Part shown: positions 11,820 through 23,700 of the stretch, one piece after another
Position numbering within the stretch: the stretch's first letter is position 1
Layout: each line of letters opens with the position of its first letter
From: Panopea generosa
Lineage: Eukaryota > Mollusca > Bivalvia > Adapedonta > Hiatellidae
DNA: 64,000 nt
NCBI GenBank assembly: GCA_029582155.1
Contig: CM055900.1
Coordinates: 45,009,624-45,073,623 of the forward strand
Direction: 5' to 3'
The notes under the pieces: generated by a model
Database searches by the model: none
What the model was told of the DNA's origin: nothing
The model's input: only the letters and a program-made list of their open reading frames with translations
Program-made: the position numbers and the translations under genes

Positions 11820-12545
11820 ATTATATTACTTTAAAGGTAAAAAACAATAATGTCTTAAAATTATTTTTATATAGATAAAAGCATCTGATTATTATGAATT
11901 AAGAACATACGAATGGTTTGATTTATCAAATCCACCAAAACATAACAAAATCAATATTTAAATCGGAGTGCTAAACTTGAAACAATATTCGTATTCTAAA
12001 TTAGACAGCACTCAAATAGTGTTTGGCGATCTTTGTTCGTCATTCAGACTTTTTCTAGGATGAAACACATTTAACCCTTTACTTCATATAGACGCCTTTG
12101 GAGACCTCTAATATAGATGCCTTTGGATACCTCTAATATAGATGCCTTTGGACACCTCTAATATAGAAGGCTTTTGAATTATTGGGTGAATTATGTTTAT
12201 ATTAACTGACAGATTGGAAAACAGTGCAGGAAGTGTTCAGATTACTCGTTACGAGCAATCTGAACTCTTTCTGCACTGTTTTCAAAGGCCTTCTGTGATT
12301 GGTGCGGGAAAACGCGTATCTATGGAGTAAAGGGTTAACAACGTGTTAACCTGCATACACGATCAAATCGAAATCAAATGAAATAATGCGATTCATTTCA
12401 TACGTCACAAATGGCAATACGGGGTCAACCAGTATATATAGGCATGATATATTGGTGGGAGGTGGGAGTATTTTCGCCAGTTTTAAAATTTTTAAAAAAT
12501 CTGATTTACTCTCTTTAAATGCCTGTATTGGGTATTTATATCTTT
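11820..12545 (+). repeat. Dispersed repeat, copy A (carries the TTAA MITE)
   Basis: The sequence aligns with 37250-37583 and then with 45410-45540. Shared landmarks are TATCAAATCCACCAAAAC, GACTTTTTCTAGGATGAAAC or its variant, GTCACAAA, and ATAGGCATGATATATTGG. Copy A is interrupted by the MITE at 12075-12334; copy B is interrupted by a LINE. The family is unknown. Confidence 0.75.
12075..12334 (-). mobile_element. TTAA-flanked MITE, copy 2 (inverted)
   Basis: Same termini as copy 1 at 3779-4145 but in opposite orientation, with TTAA at 12071-12074 and 12335-12338. The internal minisatellite has only about 3 units here. A local palindrome (GTTCAGATT ... AATCTGAAC, near 12236-12262) is better preserved than in copy 1. 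The paralogous DNA at 37490-37520 lacks the element, which fixes the insertion point. Confidence 0.87.
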
Positions 12546-12582
12546 TTACATAATATTTATATATATATATATATATATACAT
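12546..12582. repeat. (AT)n microsatellite
   Basis: A pure AT dinucleotide run. Confidence 0.9.
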
Positions 12583-12589
12583 TTAATGT

Positions 12590-13378
12590 TTAATAATATT
12601 TAAATGAAAACACAGTTATATTTAAAAATTTAAAAACTACAACATTGAATCACATTGGAAATGGCATAAATAAACATCAACATCAACCATTTATCGGTAT
12701 TATTTCTGGTTTATATTTTAATGAAAAAAAACCACTCTCAAACAAACACCCGTTTTATATATGTTACATTGCCAGATATTTAGAATTATTAAAGGTTGGT
12801 ATGGAGAACATTGCATATGGTATGATTATTTTTGTTTAAACCATTCCAGTTTTCGAAAGTATTTTTGATGCTTTGATTATTTTGATTTTTGGTTTAGAAA
12901 TCCCCAAATAAAGATAACTTTGCAAGATTATGGTATTTATATGTAAATATAAATATATTCAAATATATGTATTCCATTGAAATAAATACTCAAATGCAAT
13001 ATCTAATGTTAGAAACACCGTGGCATTCAAAATGTTTACTTTTTTGCACCTAGTGACCCTTGACCCAATTTTTTGCGTTTATTATACAATTTTTTCTTGG
13101 TAACCAATGAAATGTGGTCAAGTATAGTCTTAAGTCACTTTCTATTAATTGCAACAGACTTCTATGAACATTCCGTACCTCATGCGATGATTTTTTGGAT
13201 TTTTTTACCAGTCTACTTGGTTTGCAGATAAATAATACAGCGTACTTACTATTAAGTTGCGTATTTATCTCCTGTTTGCCCAAAAGTTCTTTGTTCATTA
13301 TGCGTACATCTGACATTTTTTGCATCTTGATAAATTTATTAGCAGGTCTTGAGATGCCTGAAAAGTAACATACTTGCA
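12590..13378. other. Unassigned AT-rich DNA
   Basis: A 109-codon minus frame (13050-13379) begins at the array edge and has no motif. I treat it as chance. Confidence 0.5.
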
Positions 13379-13379
13379 T

Positions 13380-16300
13380 ATAAGCATGGCCAATATCGTG
13401 GTCTTATTTAGAGGCAGACATATATGCATGGCCATTATCGTGAACTTATTAAGAGGCAGACATATATGCATGGTCATTATCGTGGACTTATTTAGAGGCA
13501 GACATATATGCATGGTCATTATCGAGGACTTATTTAAAGGCAGGCATATATGCATGGTCATTATCGTGGACTTATTTAGAGGCAGACATATATGCATGGT
13601 CATTATCGTGGACTTATTTAGAGGCAGGCATATATGCATGGTCATTAACGTGGACTTATTTAGAGGCAGGCATATATGCATGGTCATTATCGTTGACTTA
13701 TTTAAAGGGAGACATATATGCACGGTCATGTTCGTGGACTAATTTAGAGGCAGACATATATGCATGGCCATTAACGTGGACTTAATTAGAGGCAGGCATA
13801 TATGCATGGTCATTATCGTAGATTTATTTAAAGGGAGACATATATGCACGGTCATTATCGTGGACTAATTTAGTGGCAGACATATATGCATGGTCATTAT
13901 CGTGAACTAATTTAGAGGCAAACATATATGCAAGGTCATTATCGTACACTTATTTAGAGGCAGACATATACGCATGGCCATTATCGTGGACTTATTTAGA
14001 AGCAGACATATATGCATGGCCATTATCGTGGATTTATTAAGAGGCAGACATATATGCATGGCCATTATCGTGGATTTATTTAGAGGCAGACATATTTGCA
14101 TGGCAATTATTGTGGACTTATTAAGAAGCAGACATATATGCATGGCCATTATCGTGGAATAATTTAGAGGCTGACATATGTGCATGGTCATTATCGTGGA
14201 TTTATTAAGAGGCAGACATATCTGCATGGCCATTATCGTGGATATTTTTTAGAGAGCAGACATATATGCATGGTCATTATCGTGGACTAATTTAGTGGCA
14301 GACATATATGCATGGACTTGTTTAGAAGCAGACATATATGCATGACTATTATCGTGGATTTATTTAGAAGCAGACATATATGCATGGCTATTATCGTGGA
14401 TTTATTTAGAGGCAGACATATATGCATGGCTATTATCGTGGACTTATTTAGAAGCAGACATATATGCATGACTATTATCGTGGATTTATTTAGAGGCAGA
14501 CATATATGCATGTTCATTATCGTGGATGTAGCAGACATATATGCAAGGCCATTATCGTGGACTTATTTTGAGGCAGACATATAGCAAAGCCATTATCGTG
14601 AGCTAATTTAGCGGCAGACATATATGCATGGTCATTATCGTAGATTTATTTAGAGGCAGACATATATGCAAGGCCATTATCGTGTACTTGTTTAGAGGCT
14701 GACATATATGCATGGTCATTATTGCGGACTTATTTAAAGGCATACATATATGCATGGTCATCATAGTCGACTTATTTTGAGGCAAATATATTTGCATGGC
14801 CATTATCATGGACTTATTTAGAGGAAGACATATACGCATGGTCATTAATGTGGACTTGTTTAGTGGCAGACATTTATGCATGGCTATAATCGTGGACTTA
14901 TTTAGAAGCAGACATATATGCATGGCCATTATCGTGGATTTATATACAGGCAGACATATATGCATTTTCATTATCGTGGACTTATTTAGAAGCAGACATA
15001 TATGCATGGCCATTATCGTTGACTTATTTAGAGGCAGACATATATTCATGGTCATTATTGCGGACTTATTCAGAGGCGGACATATATGCATGGTCATTAT
15101 CGTGGACTTATTTAGAGGCAGACATATATGCATGGCCATTATCGTTGACTTATTTAGAGGCAGACATATATTCATGGTCATTATTGCGGACTTATTCATA
15201 GGGGGACATATATGCATGGCCATTATCTTTGACTAATTTAGAGGCAGACATATATGCCAGGCCATTATCATGGACTTATTTAGAAGCAGACATATATGCA
15301 TGGTCATTAATGTGGACTTGTTTAGAGGCAGACATATATGCATGGCTATTATCGTGGACTTATTTAGAAGCAGACATATATGCATGGCCATTATCGTGGA
15401 TTTATATACAGGCAGACATATATACATGGCCATTATCGTGGACTTATTTAGAAGCAGACATATATGCATGGCCATTATCGTGAATTTATTTAGAGGTAGA
15501 CATATATGCATTTTCATTATCGTGGACGTATTTAGAAGCAGACATAAATGCATGGCCATAATCGTGGATTTATTTAGAGGCAGACATATATGCATGGTCA
15601 TTATCGTGGATTTATTTAAAGGCTGACATATCGTCCCAATGGTGCAATAAGGTACGAAGTGTATATAAAATAAGAAGGCACTTGGTACCTTATTGCACCA
15701 ATGGGGCGATATATTAATCGTCATTATCGCGGACTTATTCAGAGGCGGACATATATGCATGGTCATTATCGTGGACTTATTTAGAGGCATACATATATGC
15801 ATGGCCATTAACGTGGACTTATTTAGAGGCAGACATATATTCATGGTCATTATTGCGGACTTATTTAGAGGCGGACATATATGCATGGCCATTATCTTGG
15901 ACTTATTTAGAGGCAGACATATATGCATGGCCATTATCGTGGACTTATTTAGAAGCAGACATATATGCATGACCATTATCGTGGATTTATTTAGAGGCAG
16001 ACATAATTATATGCATTTTCATTATCGTGGATTTATTTAGAAGCAGACATATATGCATGGCCATTATCGTGGATTTATTTAGAGGCAGACATATATGCAT
16101 GGCAATTATTGTGGACTTATTAAGAAGCAGACATATATGCATGACCATTATCGTGGATTTATTTAGAGGCAGACATAATTATATGCATTTTCATTATCGT
16201 GGATTTATTTAGAAGCAGACATATATGCATGGCCATTATCGTGGATTTATTTAGAGGCAGAGATATATGCATGGCAATTATTGTGGACTTATTAAGAAGC

Positions 16301-18166
16301 AGACATATATGCATGGCCATTATCGTGGAATAATTTAGAGGCTGACATATGTGCATGGTCATTATCGTGGATTTATTAAGAGGCAGACATATCTGCATGG
16401 CCATTATCGTGGACATATTTTAGAGGCAGACATATATGCATGGTCATTATCGTGGACTAATTTAGTGGCAGACATATATGCATGATCATTGTCGTACACT
16501 TTTTTAGAGGCAGACATATATGCATGGCCATTATTGTGGACTTATTTAGAGGCAGACATATATGCATGGTCATTATTGTGGACTTATTTAGAGGCAGACA
16601 TATCTGCATGGCCATTATCGTGGACTTATTTAGAGGCAGACATATACGCATGGTCATTAATGTGGACTTATTTAGAGGCAGACATATACGCATGGTCATT
16701 ATCGTGGACTTATTTAGAGGCAGACATATACGCATGGTCATTATCATACACTTATTTAGAGGCAGACATATATGGATGACAATTATTGTGGACTTATTTA
16801 GAGGCAGACATAATATCCATGGTCATTACTGTGGACTTATTTAGAGGCAGACATATATGCATGGTCTTTATCGTACACTTATTTAGAGGCAGACATGTAT
16901 GCATGGTCATTATCGTACACTTATTTAGAGGCAGACATATATGCATGGTCATTGTCTTGGACTAATAAAGAGGCAGCCATATATGCATGGTCATTATCAT
17001 ACACTTATTTAGAGGCAGACATATATGCATGGCCATTATTGTTGACTGATTTAGAGACAGACATTATATGCATGATCATTATTGTGGAATTATTTAGAGG
17101 CAGACATATATGCATGGCCATTATCGTGGACTTATTTAGAGGCAGACATATATGCACGGCCATTATCGTGGAATTATTTAGAGGCAGACATATATGCATG
17201 GCCATTATCGTGGACTTATTTAGAAGCAGACATATATGCATGGCCATAATCGTGGACTTATTTAGAAGCCGACATATATGCATGGCTATAATCGTGGATT
17301 TATTTAGAAGCAGACATATATGCATCGCCATTATCATGGATTAATTTAGAGGCAGACATATATGTATGGACATTATCGACGACTTTTTTGGAGGCAGACA
17401 TATATGCATGGCCATTATCGTGGACTTATTTAGTGGCAGACATATATGCATGGCCATTATCGTGGACTAATTTAGAGGCAGAAACATATATAATGCCATT
17501 ATTGTGAACTTATTAAGTGGCACACATATATGCATGGCAATTATCGTGGACTAATTTAGAGTCAGACATATATGCATGGCCATTATCGTAAACTAATGTA
17601 GAGGCAGACATATGTATGGCCATGATCGTTGTCTTATTTGGAGGCAGGCATATATGCATGACCATTATCTTGGACTTATTTAGAGGAAGACATATATACA
17701 TGGCCATTATGGAAGACTTATTAGAGGCAGACATATATGCATGATCATTATTGTGGATTATTTAGAGGCAGCCATATATGCATAGCCATCATCGTGGACT
17801 AATTAAGAGTCTGCCTTATATGCATGTCCATTATCGTGTTCTTATTTAGAGGCAGCGTTATATGCATAACCATTATCGAGGACTTATTTTAGGCAGCTAT
17901 ATATGCATGGCCATTATTGAGGATTTGTTTGGAGGCAGCCATAAATGCATGGCCATTATCTTGGACTTATTTGGAGGCAGCCATATATGCATGGCCATAA
18001 TCGTGGACTTATCTTAAGGAAGTCATATAAACATGGCCATTATCGTGGAATCTTTTTAAAGGCAGATATATATGCGTTGCCATTATCGTGGACTTATTTG
18101 GAGGCAAACGTCTTTGCATGGCAATTATCATGGACCTATTGTGAGGCAAACATACATGGTAGCTAT
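13380..18166. repeat. 42-bp minisatellite array, about 110 copies
   Basis: The unit is TTATTTAGAGGCAGACATAT followed by ATGCATGGTCATTATCGTGGAC. Because 42 is divisible by 3, frames stay open for long distances on both strands. They translate as periodic 14-residue peptides, which I do not call genes. Variants (AGAAGC, TTAAGA, CTGACATATG) are shared between distant copies, so blocks have been duplicated inside the array. It is interrupted by a foldback element at 15628-15712 and decays to the right of about 17.4 kb. Confidence 0.97.
15628..15712. mobile_element. 85-bp foldback MITE inside the 42-bp array
   Basis: Arm 15628-15654 (ATATCGTCCCAATGGTGCAA...) pairs with 15685-15712 (...TTGCACCAATGGGGCGATAT) with very few mismatches. 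Pairing extends inward through CACTT/AAGTG to a short A-rich loop. The 42-bp periodicity stops at one end and resumes at the other. A related copy lies at 2786-2856. Confidence 0.82.
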
Positions 18167-18207
18167 TTTCATAGACGAACTAGTAGATACTATTGTGGAT
18201 CAAGCAA

Positions 18208-19025
18208 AAGCTGACCAGTGTATAACACATGTGTTGAAATTATTCTATCCTCAGTTTTCTATAGTTTTATGCTGACCAGTGTATCACGCAAGGTTCGAAA
18301 ATTATTCTATCCTCAGTTTTCTATAGTTTTATGCTGACCAGTGTATCACGCAAGTGTGGAAATTATTCTATCCTCAGTTTTCTATAGTTTTATGCTGACC
18401 AGTTTATCACGCATGTGTGGAAATTATTCTGTCCTCAGTTTTCTATAGTTTTATGCTGACCGGTGTATCACACATGTGTAGAAATGATTCTATCCTCATT
18501 TTTCTATAGTTTTATGCTGAACAGTGTATCACGCATGTATCGGAATTATTCTATCCTCAGTTTTCTATAGTTTTATGCTGACCAGTTGCTGGCCAGTGTA
18601 TCACACATGTGGTGACAGTATTCTATCCTCAGTTTTCTATATTTTTATGCTGACCAGTGTATCACACATGTGGTGAAATTATTCTATTCTCAGTTTTCAA
18701 TAGTTTTATGCTGACTAATGGATCACGCATGTATTGGAATTATTCTATCCTCAATTTTTAACAGTTTTATGCGCTGACCAGTGGATCACACATGTTTTGA
18801 AATTATTCTTTCCTCAGTTTTCAATAGTTTTATGCTGACCAGTGGATCACGCATGTATTGGAATTATTCTATCCTCAGTTTTCTATAGTTTTATGCTGAC
18901 CAGTTGCTGGCCAGTGTATCACACATGTGGTGACAGTATTCTATCCTCAGTTTTTTATATTTTTATGCTGACCAGTGTATCACACATGTGTTGAACTTTT
19001 TCTCTCTTTAGTGTGCATCTATATT
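18208..19025. repeat. 61-bp minisatellite, about 13 copies
   Basis: The unit contains TATGCTGACCAGTGTATCAC, then GCATGTG, then ATTATTCTATCCTCAGTTTT. Two copies carry the same extra GTTGCTGGCCA insertion (near 18588 and 18902), again with the same downstream variants, showing block duplication. Confidence 0.95.
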
Positions 19026-19452
19026 TTTATGTTAATTATATATCCAGAGCCTGGATTGTATATAAGTTTAGGTATTTAAAACACAAAGAAAGCCGCTGTT
19101 ACGTGACTAATTAGCATTTTTTACTCATTGATATTGAGGGAATTTCAAAGTTTAAAACCAGTCAAGCTCTGTAACATTTTCTTTATTCGTTAAACACCCG
19201 TTCTGAAAGTACCGAGAGGGAAGATAATATGACTATAACAATCGGTATACAAGGACATCTAACTTTTATTAGTAATATTAATACAGACAAAGAGAATTAC
19301 TAGATTTATACAATTGATTATTTATCACTGTCTGTTGTTACAAATATGACCAAGGTGGAAAAATGTAACTGTTGTAAAAATGGTGTAAAAAGAAACTTCG
19401 GTACATGATGAAGAGAAATAAAAAAAATATACGTATGAAGCATAATTAAAAA
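19026..19452. other. Unassigned AT-rich DNA
   Basis: Nothing recognisable. Confidence 0.5.
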
Positions 19453-19870
19453 CATGGATATTGTCGTATATTGTAATGGGAATTGTCGTATATTGTAAGG
19501 GGAATTGTCGTATATTGTAATGGGAATTGTGTCGTATATTGTAATAGGAATATTCGTACAATGTAATGGGAATTGTCGTATATTGTAATGGGAATTGTGT
19601 CGTATATTGTAATAGGAATATTCGTACAATGTAATGGGAATTGTCGTATATTGTAATGGGAATTGTGTCGTATATTGTAATAGGAATATTCGTACAATGT
19701 AATGGGAATTGTCGTATATTGTAATGGGAATTGTGTCGTATATTGTAATAGGAATATTCGTACAATGTAATGGGAATTGTCGTATATTGTAATGGGAATT
19801 GTGTCGTATATTGTAATAGGAATATTCGTACATTGTAATGGGAATTGTCGTATATGGGAATTGTCGTATA
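19453..19870. repeat. 68-bp higher-order tandem repeat
   Basis: Each 68-bp unit is made of three related subunits of about 22 bp: GTCGTATATTGTAATGGGAA, GTGTCGTATATTGTAATAGG and a variant reading ATTCGTACAATGTAATGGG. About five units are near-identical. They create three overlapping 146-177-codon minus frames rich in Tyr/Ile/Arg, which are periodic artefacts. Confidence 0.95.
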
Positions 19871-19879
19871 TTTTAATGG

Positions 19880-20222
19880 GAATTAATATAAATAATAATG
19901 ATACATATAATAACAAATAATAATACTGATAGTAATAATCAAAAGAATAGAATAAAAAATAAATATCTTGAAATAACAATTGATAAAAGTTAAAATTAAC
20001 AAGTGTTCATTTATAAGAGGAAAACAATCTAATTACAAACAAACGCATGTACGCTCGTACGCACGCACGCACGCACGCTCGCACGCACATCAATAATACA
20101 CATTTTTGTAAGTACACAACTTTCAAAAATAAATAAAACATTGCTACATCAAATACCACCGATAGAATTGTTATTTACATGAGAGTAAGTAACACCATGA
20201 AGGACCTATAGAAAAATTCTCT
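19880..20222. other. Downstream flank of the receptor gene, with a (GCAC)n run
   Basis: A GCAC/GCTC tetranucleotide run spans about 20050-20091. I see no canonical AATAAA on the minus strand within 300 bases of the stop codon, so the gene's poly(A) site is undefined. Confidence 0.5.
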
Positions 20223-20751
20223 TTAATTCATTGGCTCTACCATGGCGTTGGTACTGTTGTCCGTCCTCTCATAGTCGGCATCTCCACGGTCACACATGTT
20301 GCTTATACCGACATTTGATTTTGCATACACGTTATCTGTTTGTTTGCTCGTGTTGCGAGTTAAGGCAATGTGGCTATATTCAGAAGTTGAGGCATCCGTC
20401 GCTTTACCAGCAACAGTTTCGTCTTGAATGTTGTTACAAGAGTCGTATTCGTTTTCATCAGCGCGTTGAGGAGATGTAAATACCTTGGTTTTATTGTTTG
20501 CATACGTTATAGTATGACTATAAGTGTCGTCAGTTGTTCTGAGCGTGCTGTACGCGTTTTCGGTTGTAACTGCTACGGTTACTACTTTAGAAGTAGATGC
20601 ATTTGTATCATAGACGCCGTCATCTTGATTGGTGGCTCTCCTTACGTCAATATCCATGGCAACGCCACAGTCATAGTATACTGGAATTGCGTACACACAG
20701 TTTTCATCATTATTAACGCTATTGTCTTTGCGTATGGTGCTTTCTTTCTTA
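20223..20751 (-). CDS. Receptor exon 9: tyrosine-rich cytoplasmic tail
   Basis: Residues 347-522 and the TAA stop. Tyrosines at 367, 372, 373, 394, 414, 424, 430, 449, 472, 489 and 507, most preceded by acidic or Asn residues (DDGVY, TTENAY, TDDTY, DENEY, TDNVY). SEYSHI (470-475) fits the ITIM consensus S/I/V/L-x-Y-x-x-I/V/L. AYSTL (413-417) is a YxxL, and Y430-A-N-N is a YxN Grb2-type site. The region is Thr/Asn/Asp-rich and probably disordered. The other frames in this interval are shadows. Confidence 0.78.
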
Positions 20752-23700
20752 CTGAAATAAAGAATTAGTATATGTAGGCCAAACCTTTATATATAAAACA
20801 ATAAATATACTGGTCCTGTTAGAGCATCCAGGTCCTATATGTATATAAACATGAAAGCACATAGCATCTGGACGCTCCAAGCGGTTGAGTTGCCATAGTG
20901 TCTAATTCATTAGGAAATGTTATACAACTGGACACGCAGCCATTTTGATTACGAGTGTTTGACTTAAAATTAATGTCTTACTACACAGTTATGCCCCTTT
21001 TTCTCACGATAACATGATTTTTACGCTTAAAAAAGGCCTCTGTAATTTGGTTTTGGAATATTTTCAAAATGGTTCATAGTGGTTGTGATTTATTGCCTCA
21101 GATGAGTAGAGTAAAGGTTGGCATATGATATACGTCAATAAGACACCACTGGTGTTAAAAATGTGACTTTTATAGGATTTCAACATATTCATGTATTTAT
21201 GCACTTTTGAGGATTTATTTTTTCAAAAACTCTCAGGGTATCATTCCACCCATTTTAAAAAAAACAAGCTGGCCAACCTACCAGTTACTTTGCCTTTCTA
21301 TGGGGGTATACATTCCTGCTATTAAAAAAATGCTTTAAGGAATTCTTTTTTTTTACCATGGAAATCCTAGACCTTATTTTATATAGAACAAAGAACAAAA
21401 TTCAACTGTGTAGTGAGATCTTTATACATGATGTGTACAGACCCTTTAGTTCATTTTTTATTTTGGAAAGGGGCACAAAGATGAGCACATATCTACTTGC
21501 ATTCATTTATATCGTTTTGATAGAAAATAATTCCATTGAAATATCAGTTTGTATTTTGTTTACATCTGTTTCTTATATTGTCATAACTGCGCGGTTTCAG
21601 CAGATTTATTAAAAACATTAATATGGTCTTAAACATATAATTTAAGAGAGTCATACTACAAGATTAGTATCTCCACATGAGTATACGTTAATAAGTTTAA
21701 CTCATTACAGTCAAACCTGTGTAAGTGGTCACCTCTATACAGTTTACGACTGTATTATTTGTATATCATAAATCATGATTTATTGTTGATATTGAAGGGT
21801 TTTTAGCGCCGCTTTGAACACTGTTTCAGTCATATCACGAAAGTGTCTACTTGAGACAGTATTCTAAGTGGTATCATGTCGCAGACACGTGGTATAATAC
21901 CTAACCCAGTCACATTATACTGACACCGGGCCGATAAGGCCTAGAAATATCCTCTAAATACTGAGCATCAAGAAGCGTTAAGGTTTCAAGTCTTTGATAA
22001 AACATGGCCGGGGATTGAACCCACGACCGTCCACATGCGAGACGGATGCTCTTCTCCTCGACCACCACTGCGGTTTTATAAACCATGTAATATAGATAAG
22101 TAGATAAAAACATGCATGATTAATCTATGTATATTACCATCGACGCCAACAGACAAAGCCCAGGAATCCACCAACCAACACTAGAACTGCTAGCACGATG
22201 CCGATGTACATTCCAGCTGAAAGCATTATTAATTCACCGTTTATTTTAAAATATTAGGCTTTGGCTTCAATTGAAAACATGCTAGTCTAAATAAACATGG
22301 TGCTAATTATTACGTCGAATTTAAATTTCTTTCATATCCGATTCACAGACTGTTTAATATTTTAGAGATACAAACCTGAGAGGATTTAACTGATAGTAAT
22401 GAGACAGCACATCAGCTTCACAAGAATTGTGTTTACACAGGCGGGACACATTGCGGCCAAACACGCCACCAAATTTGTTACTCAAACATTATTTTATTTT
22501 GTGATGCATGTGTGACCAATCGTTCAAGTTTTCACCATTTTTCAATTAATTTATTTACAACAGTTTTGTAATAAAACTAATATACAAACAGTCAGAGCGG
22601 TTATTGAGAATCATTTATACATTTATATGTTTTATGATTTTTTTTTAAAAACTAGTATTTAAATTTAAAAATTCTTTCACTTTTTTCAAAACTTATTCAT
22701 ATATATTTTGATATAAGATATGATGTATTTCTGTAACATTTTACTACAGCTATTATTTTATTTATTATGCCAATCAAATGTTTCTAAGCAATCATATCAA
22801 CTTAACTGAAGGTATAATGCAAATCATCGTTTTAAGTAGATAGTCATGACTGATATGGAGAGCACTTCTGTCATTTTGCCTTATTTGTTTCAATGTTCCT
22901 TGTACATGTTTGATTGTAATATGTATATGTGTACATATATTTGTAATATCATAATTTATATTTAAATTAAATTTACATTAAACTTTTTCTTCTATCACAC
23001 TTACCATTTTGACTTCTCCCAGTGTACGGCAGATTGTCTACATAATGATAGAATACGTGAGTAAAGCAATATAATTTGTATTTAGATTCACAAAAATAAT
23101 CATAATAACTGAAACATAAAACAGTAAACCTAATACATAGCATACCCGTAAATATATTTATGGAATTTTCTTCATAATCTTGGTTAATAATGAATGCAAT
23201 AACTGTATAAGGATAAGTCACATGCTAGATATATATGAAGGTAAATATATGTGCATATGAAGGCACTTCTCAATATTCGATTAAGTGTGCCGGGCCCAGT
23301 GAGCAACCTGTCTGGTGATCACTCCAGGGATTGCTATTCCGAATCTCTGCCCAGTCAAGTATTCATGATGATTAATATACAAGACAGCGCCACACTATCA
23401 TTTGTATCTCACCACTGATCAAAATGGTAAAGTTATCCGGTACTTGTGGAGACAGGTGTATCTGGTTCTGGTTAATTTTTCAAGATCCCAGGAAAGAGTA
23501 GTTAGGTACGCCTAATATTTTATCAAACAATTATATATGTGTGTGTGTGTGTATATATACATATCTATGTGTGTATACGTAAATACTGATATGATTTGTG
23601 TGTTGCTATTGTTTTGCTGTTGTATGTGAAATTTGATAGACAATTAATTATGTAATTGTTCTCGTTAAAATTATCATTTATATACATAAAATCCAATATG

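Noticed and set aside
13298..17337. Many open frames of 60-247 codons on both strands across 13.3-17.4 kb
   Set aside because: They are translations of a 42-bp unit in different frames. Periodic 14-residue peptides on both strands, with start codons in every unit, are expected from a unit length divisible by 3.
13380..18166. CRISPR-like regular spacing
   Set aside because: There are no unique spacers: the whole 42-bp unit repeats. The genome is eukaryotic and no cas genes are present.
19318..19979. Three overlapping 146-177-codon minus frames rich in Tyr-Asn-Ile-Arg
   Set aside because: They follow the 68-bp repeat; all three frames are open because the same sequence is read in rotation.
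20231..20768. Plus-strand frames of 82 and 114 codons over the receptor tail
   Set aside because: They are shadows of the minus-strand exon 9, which fits splice sites, phase and motif content; the plus frames have none.
22011..22064. A functional tRNA gene
   Set aside because: The A and B boxes are good, but I cannot fold a cloverleaf with an acceptor stem, and a SINE body follows.
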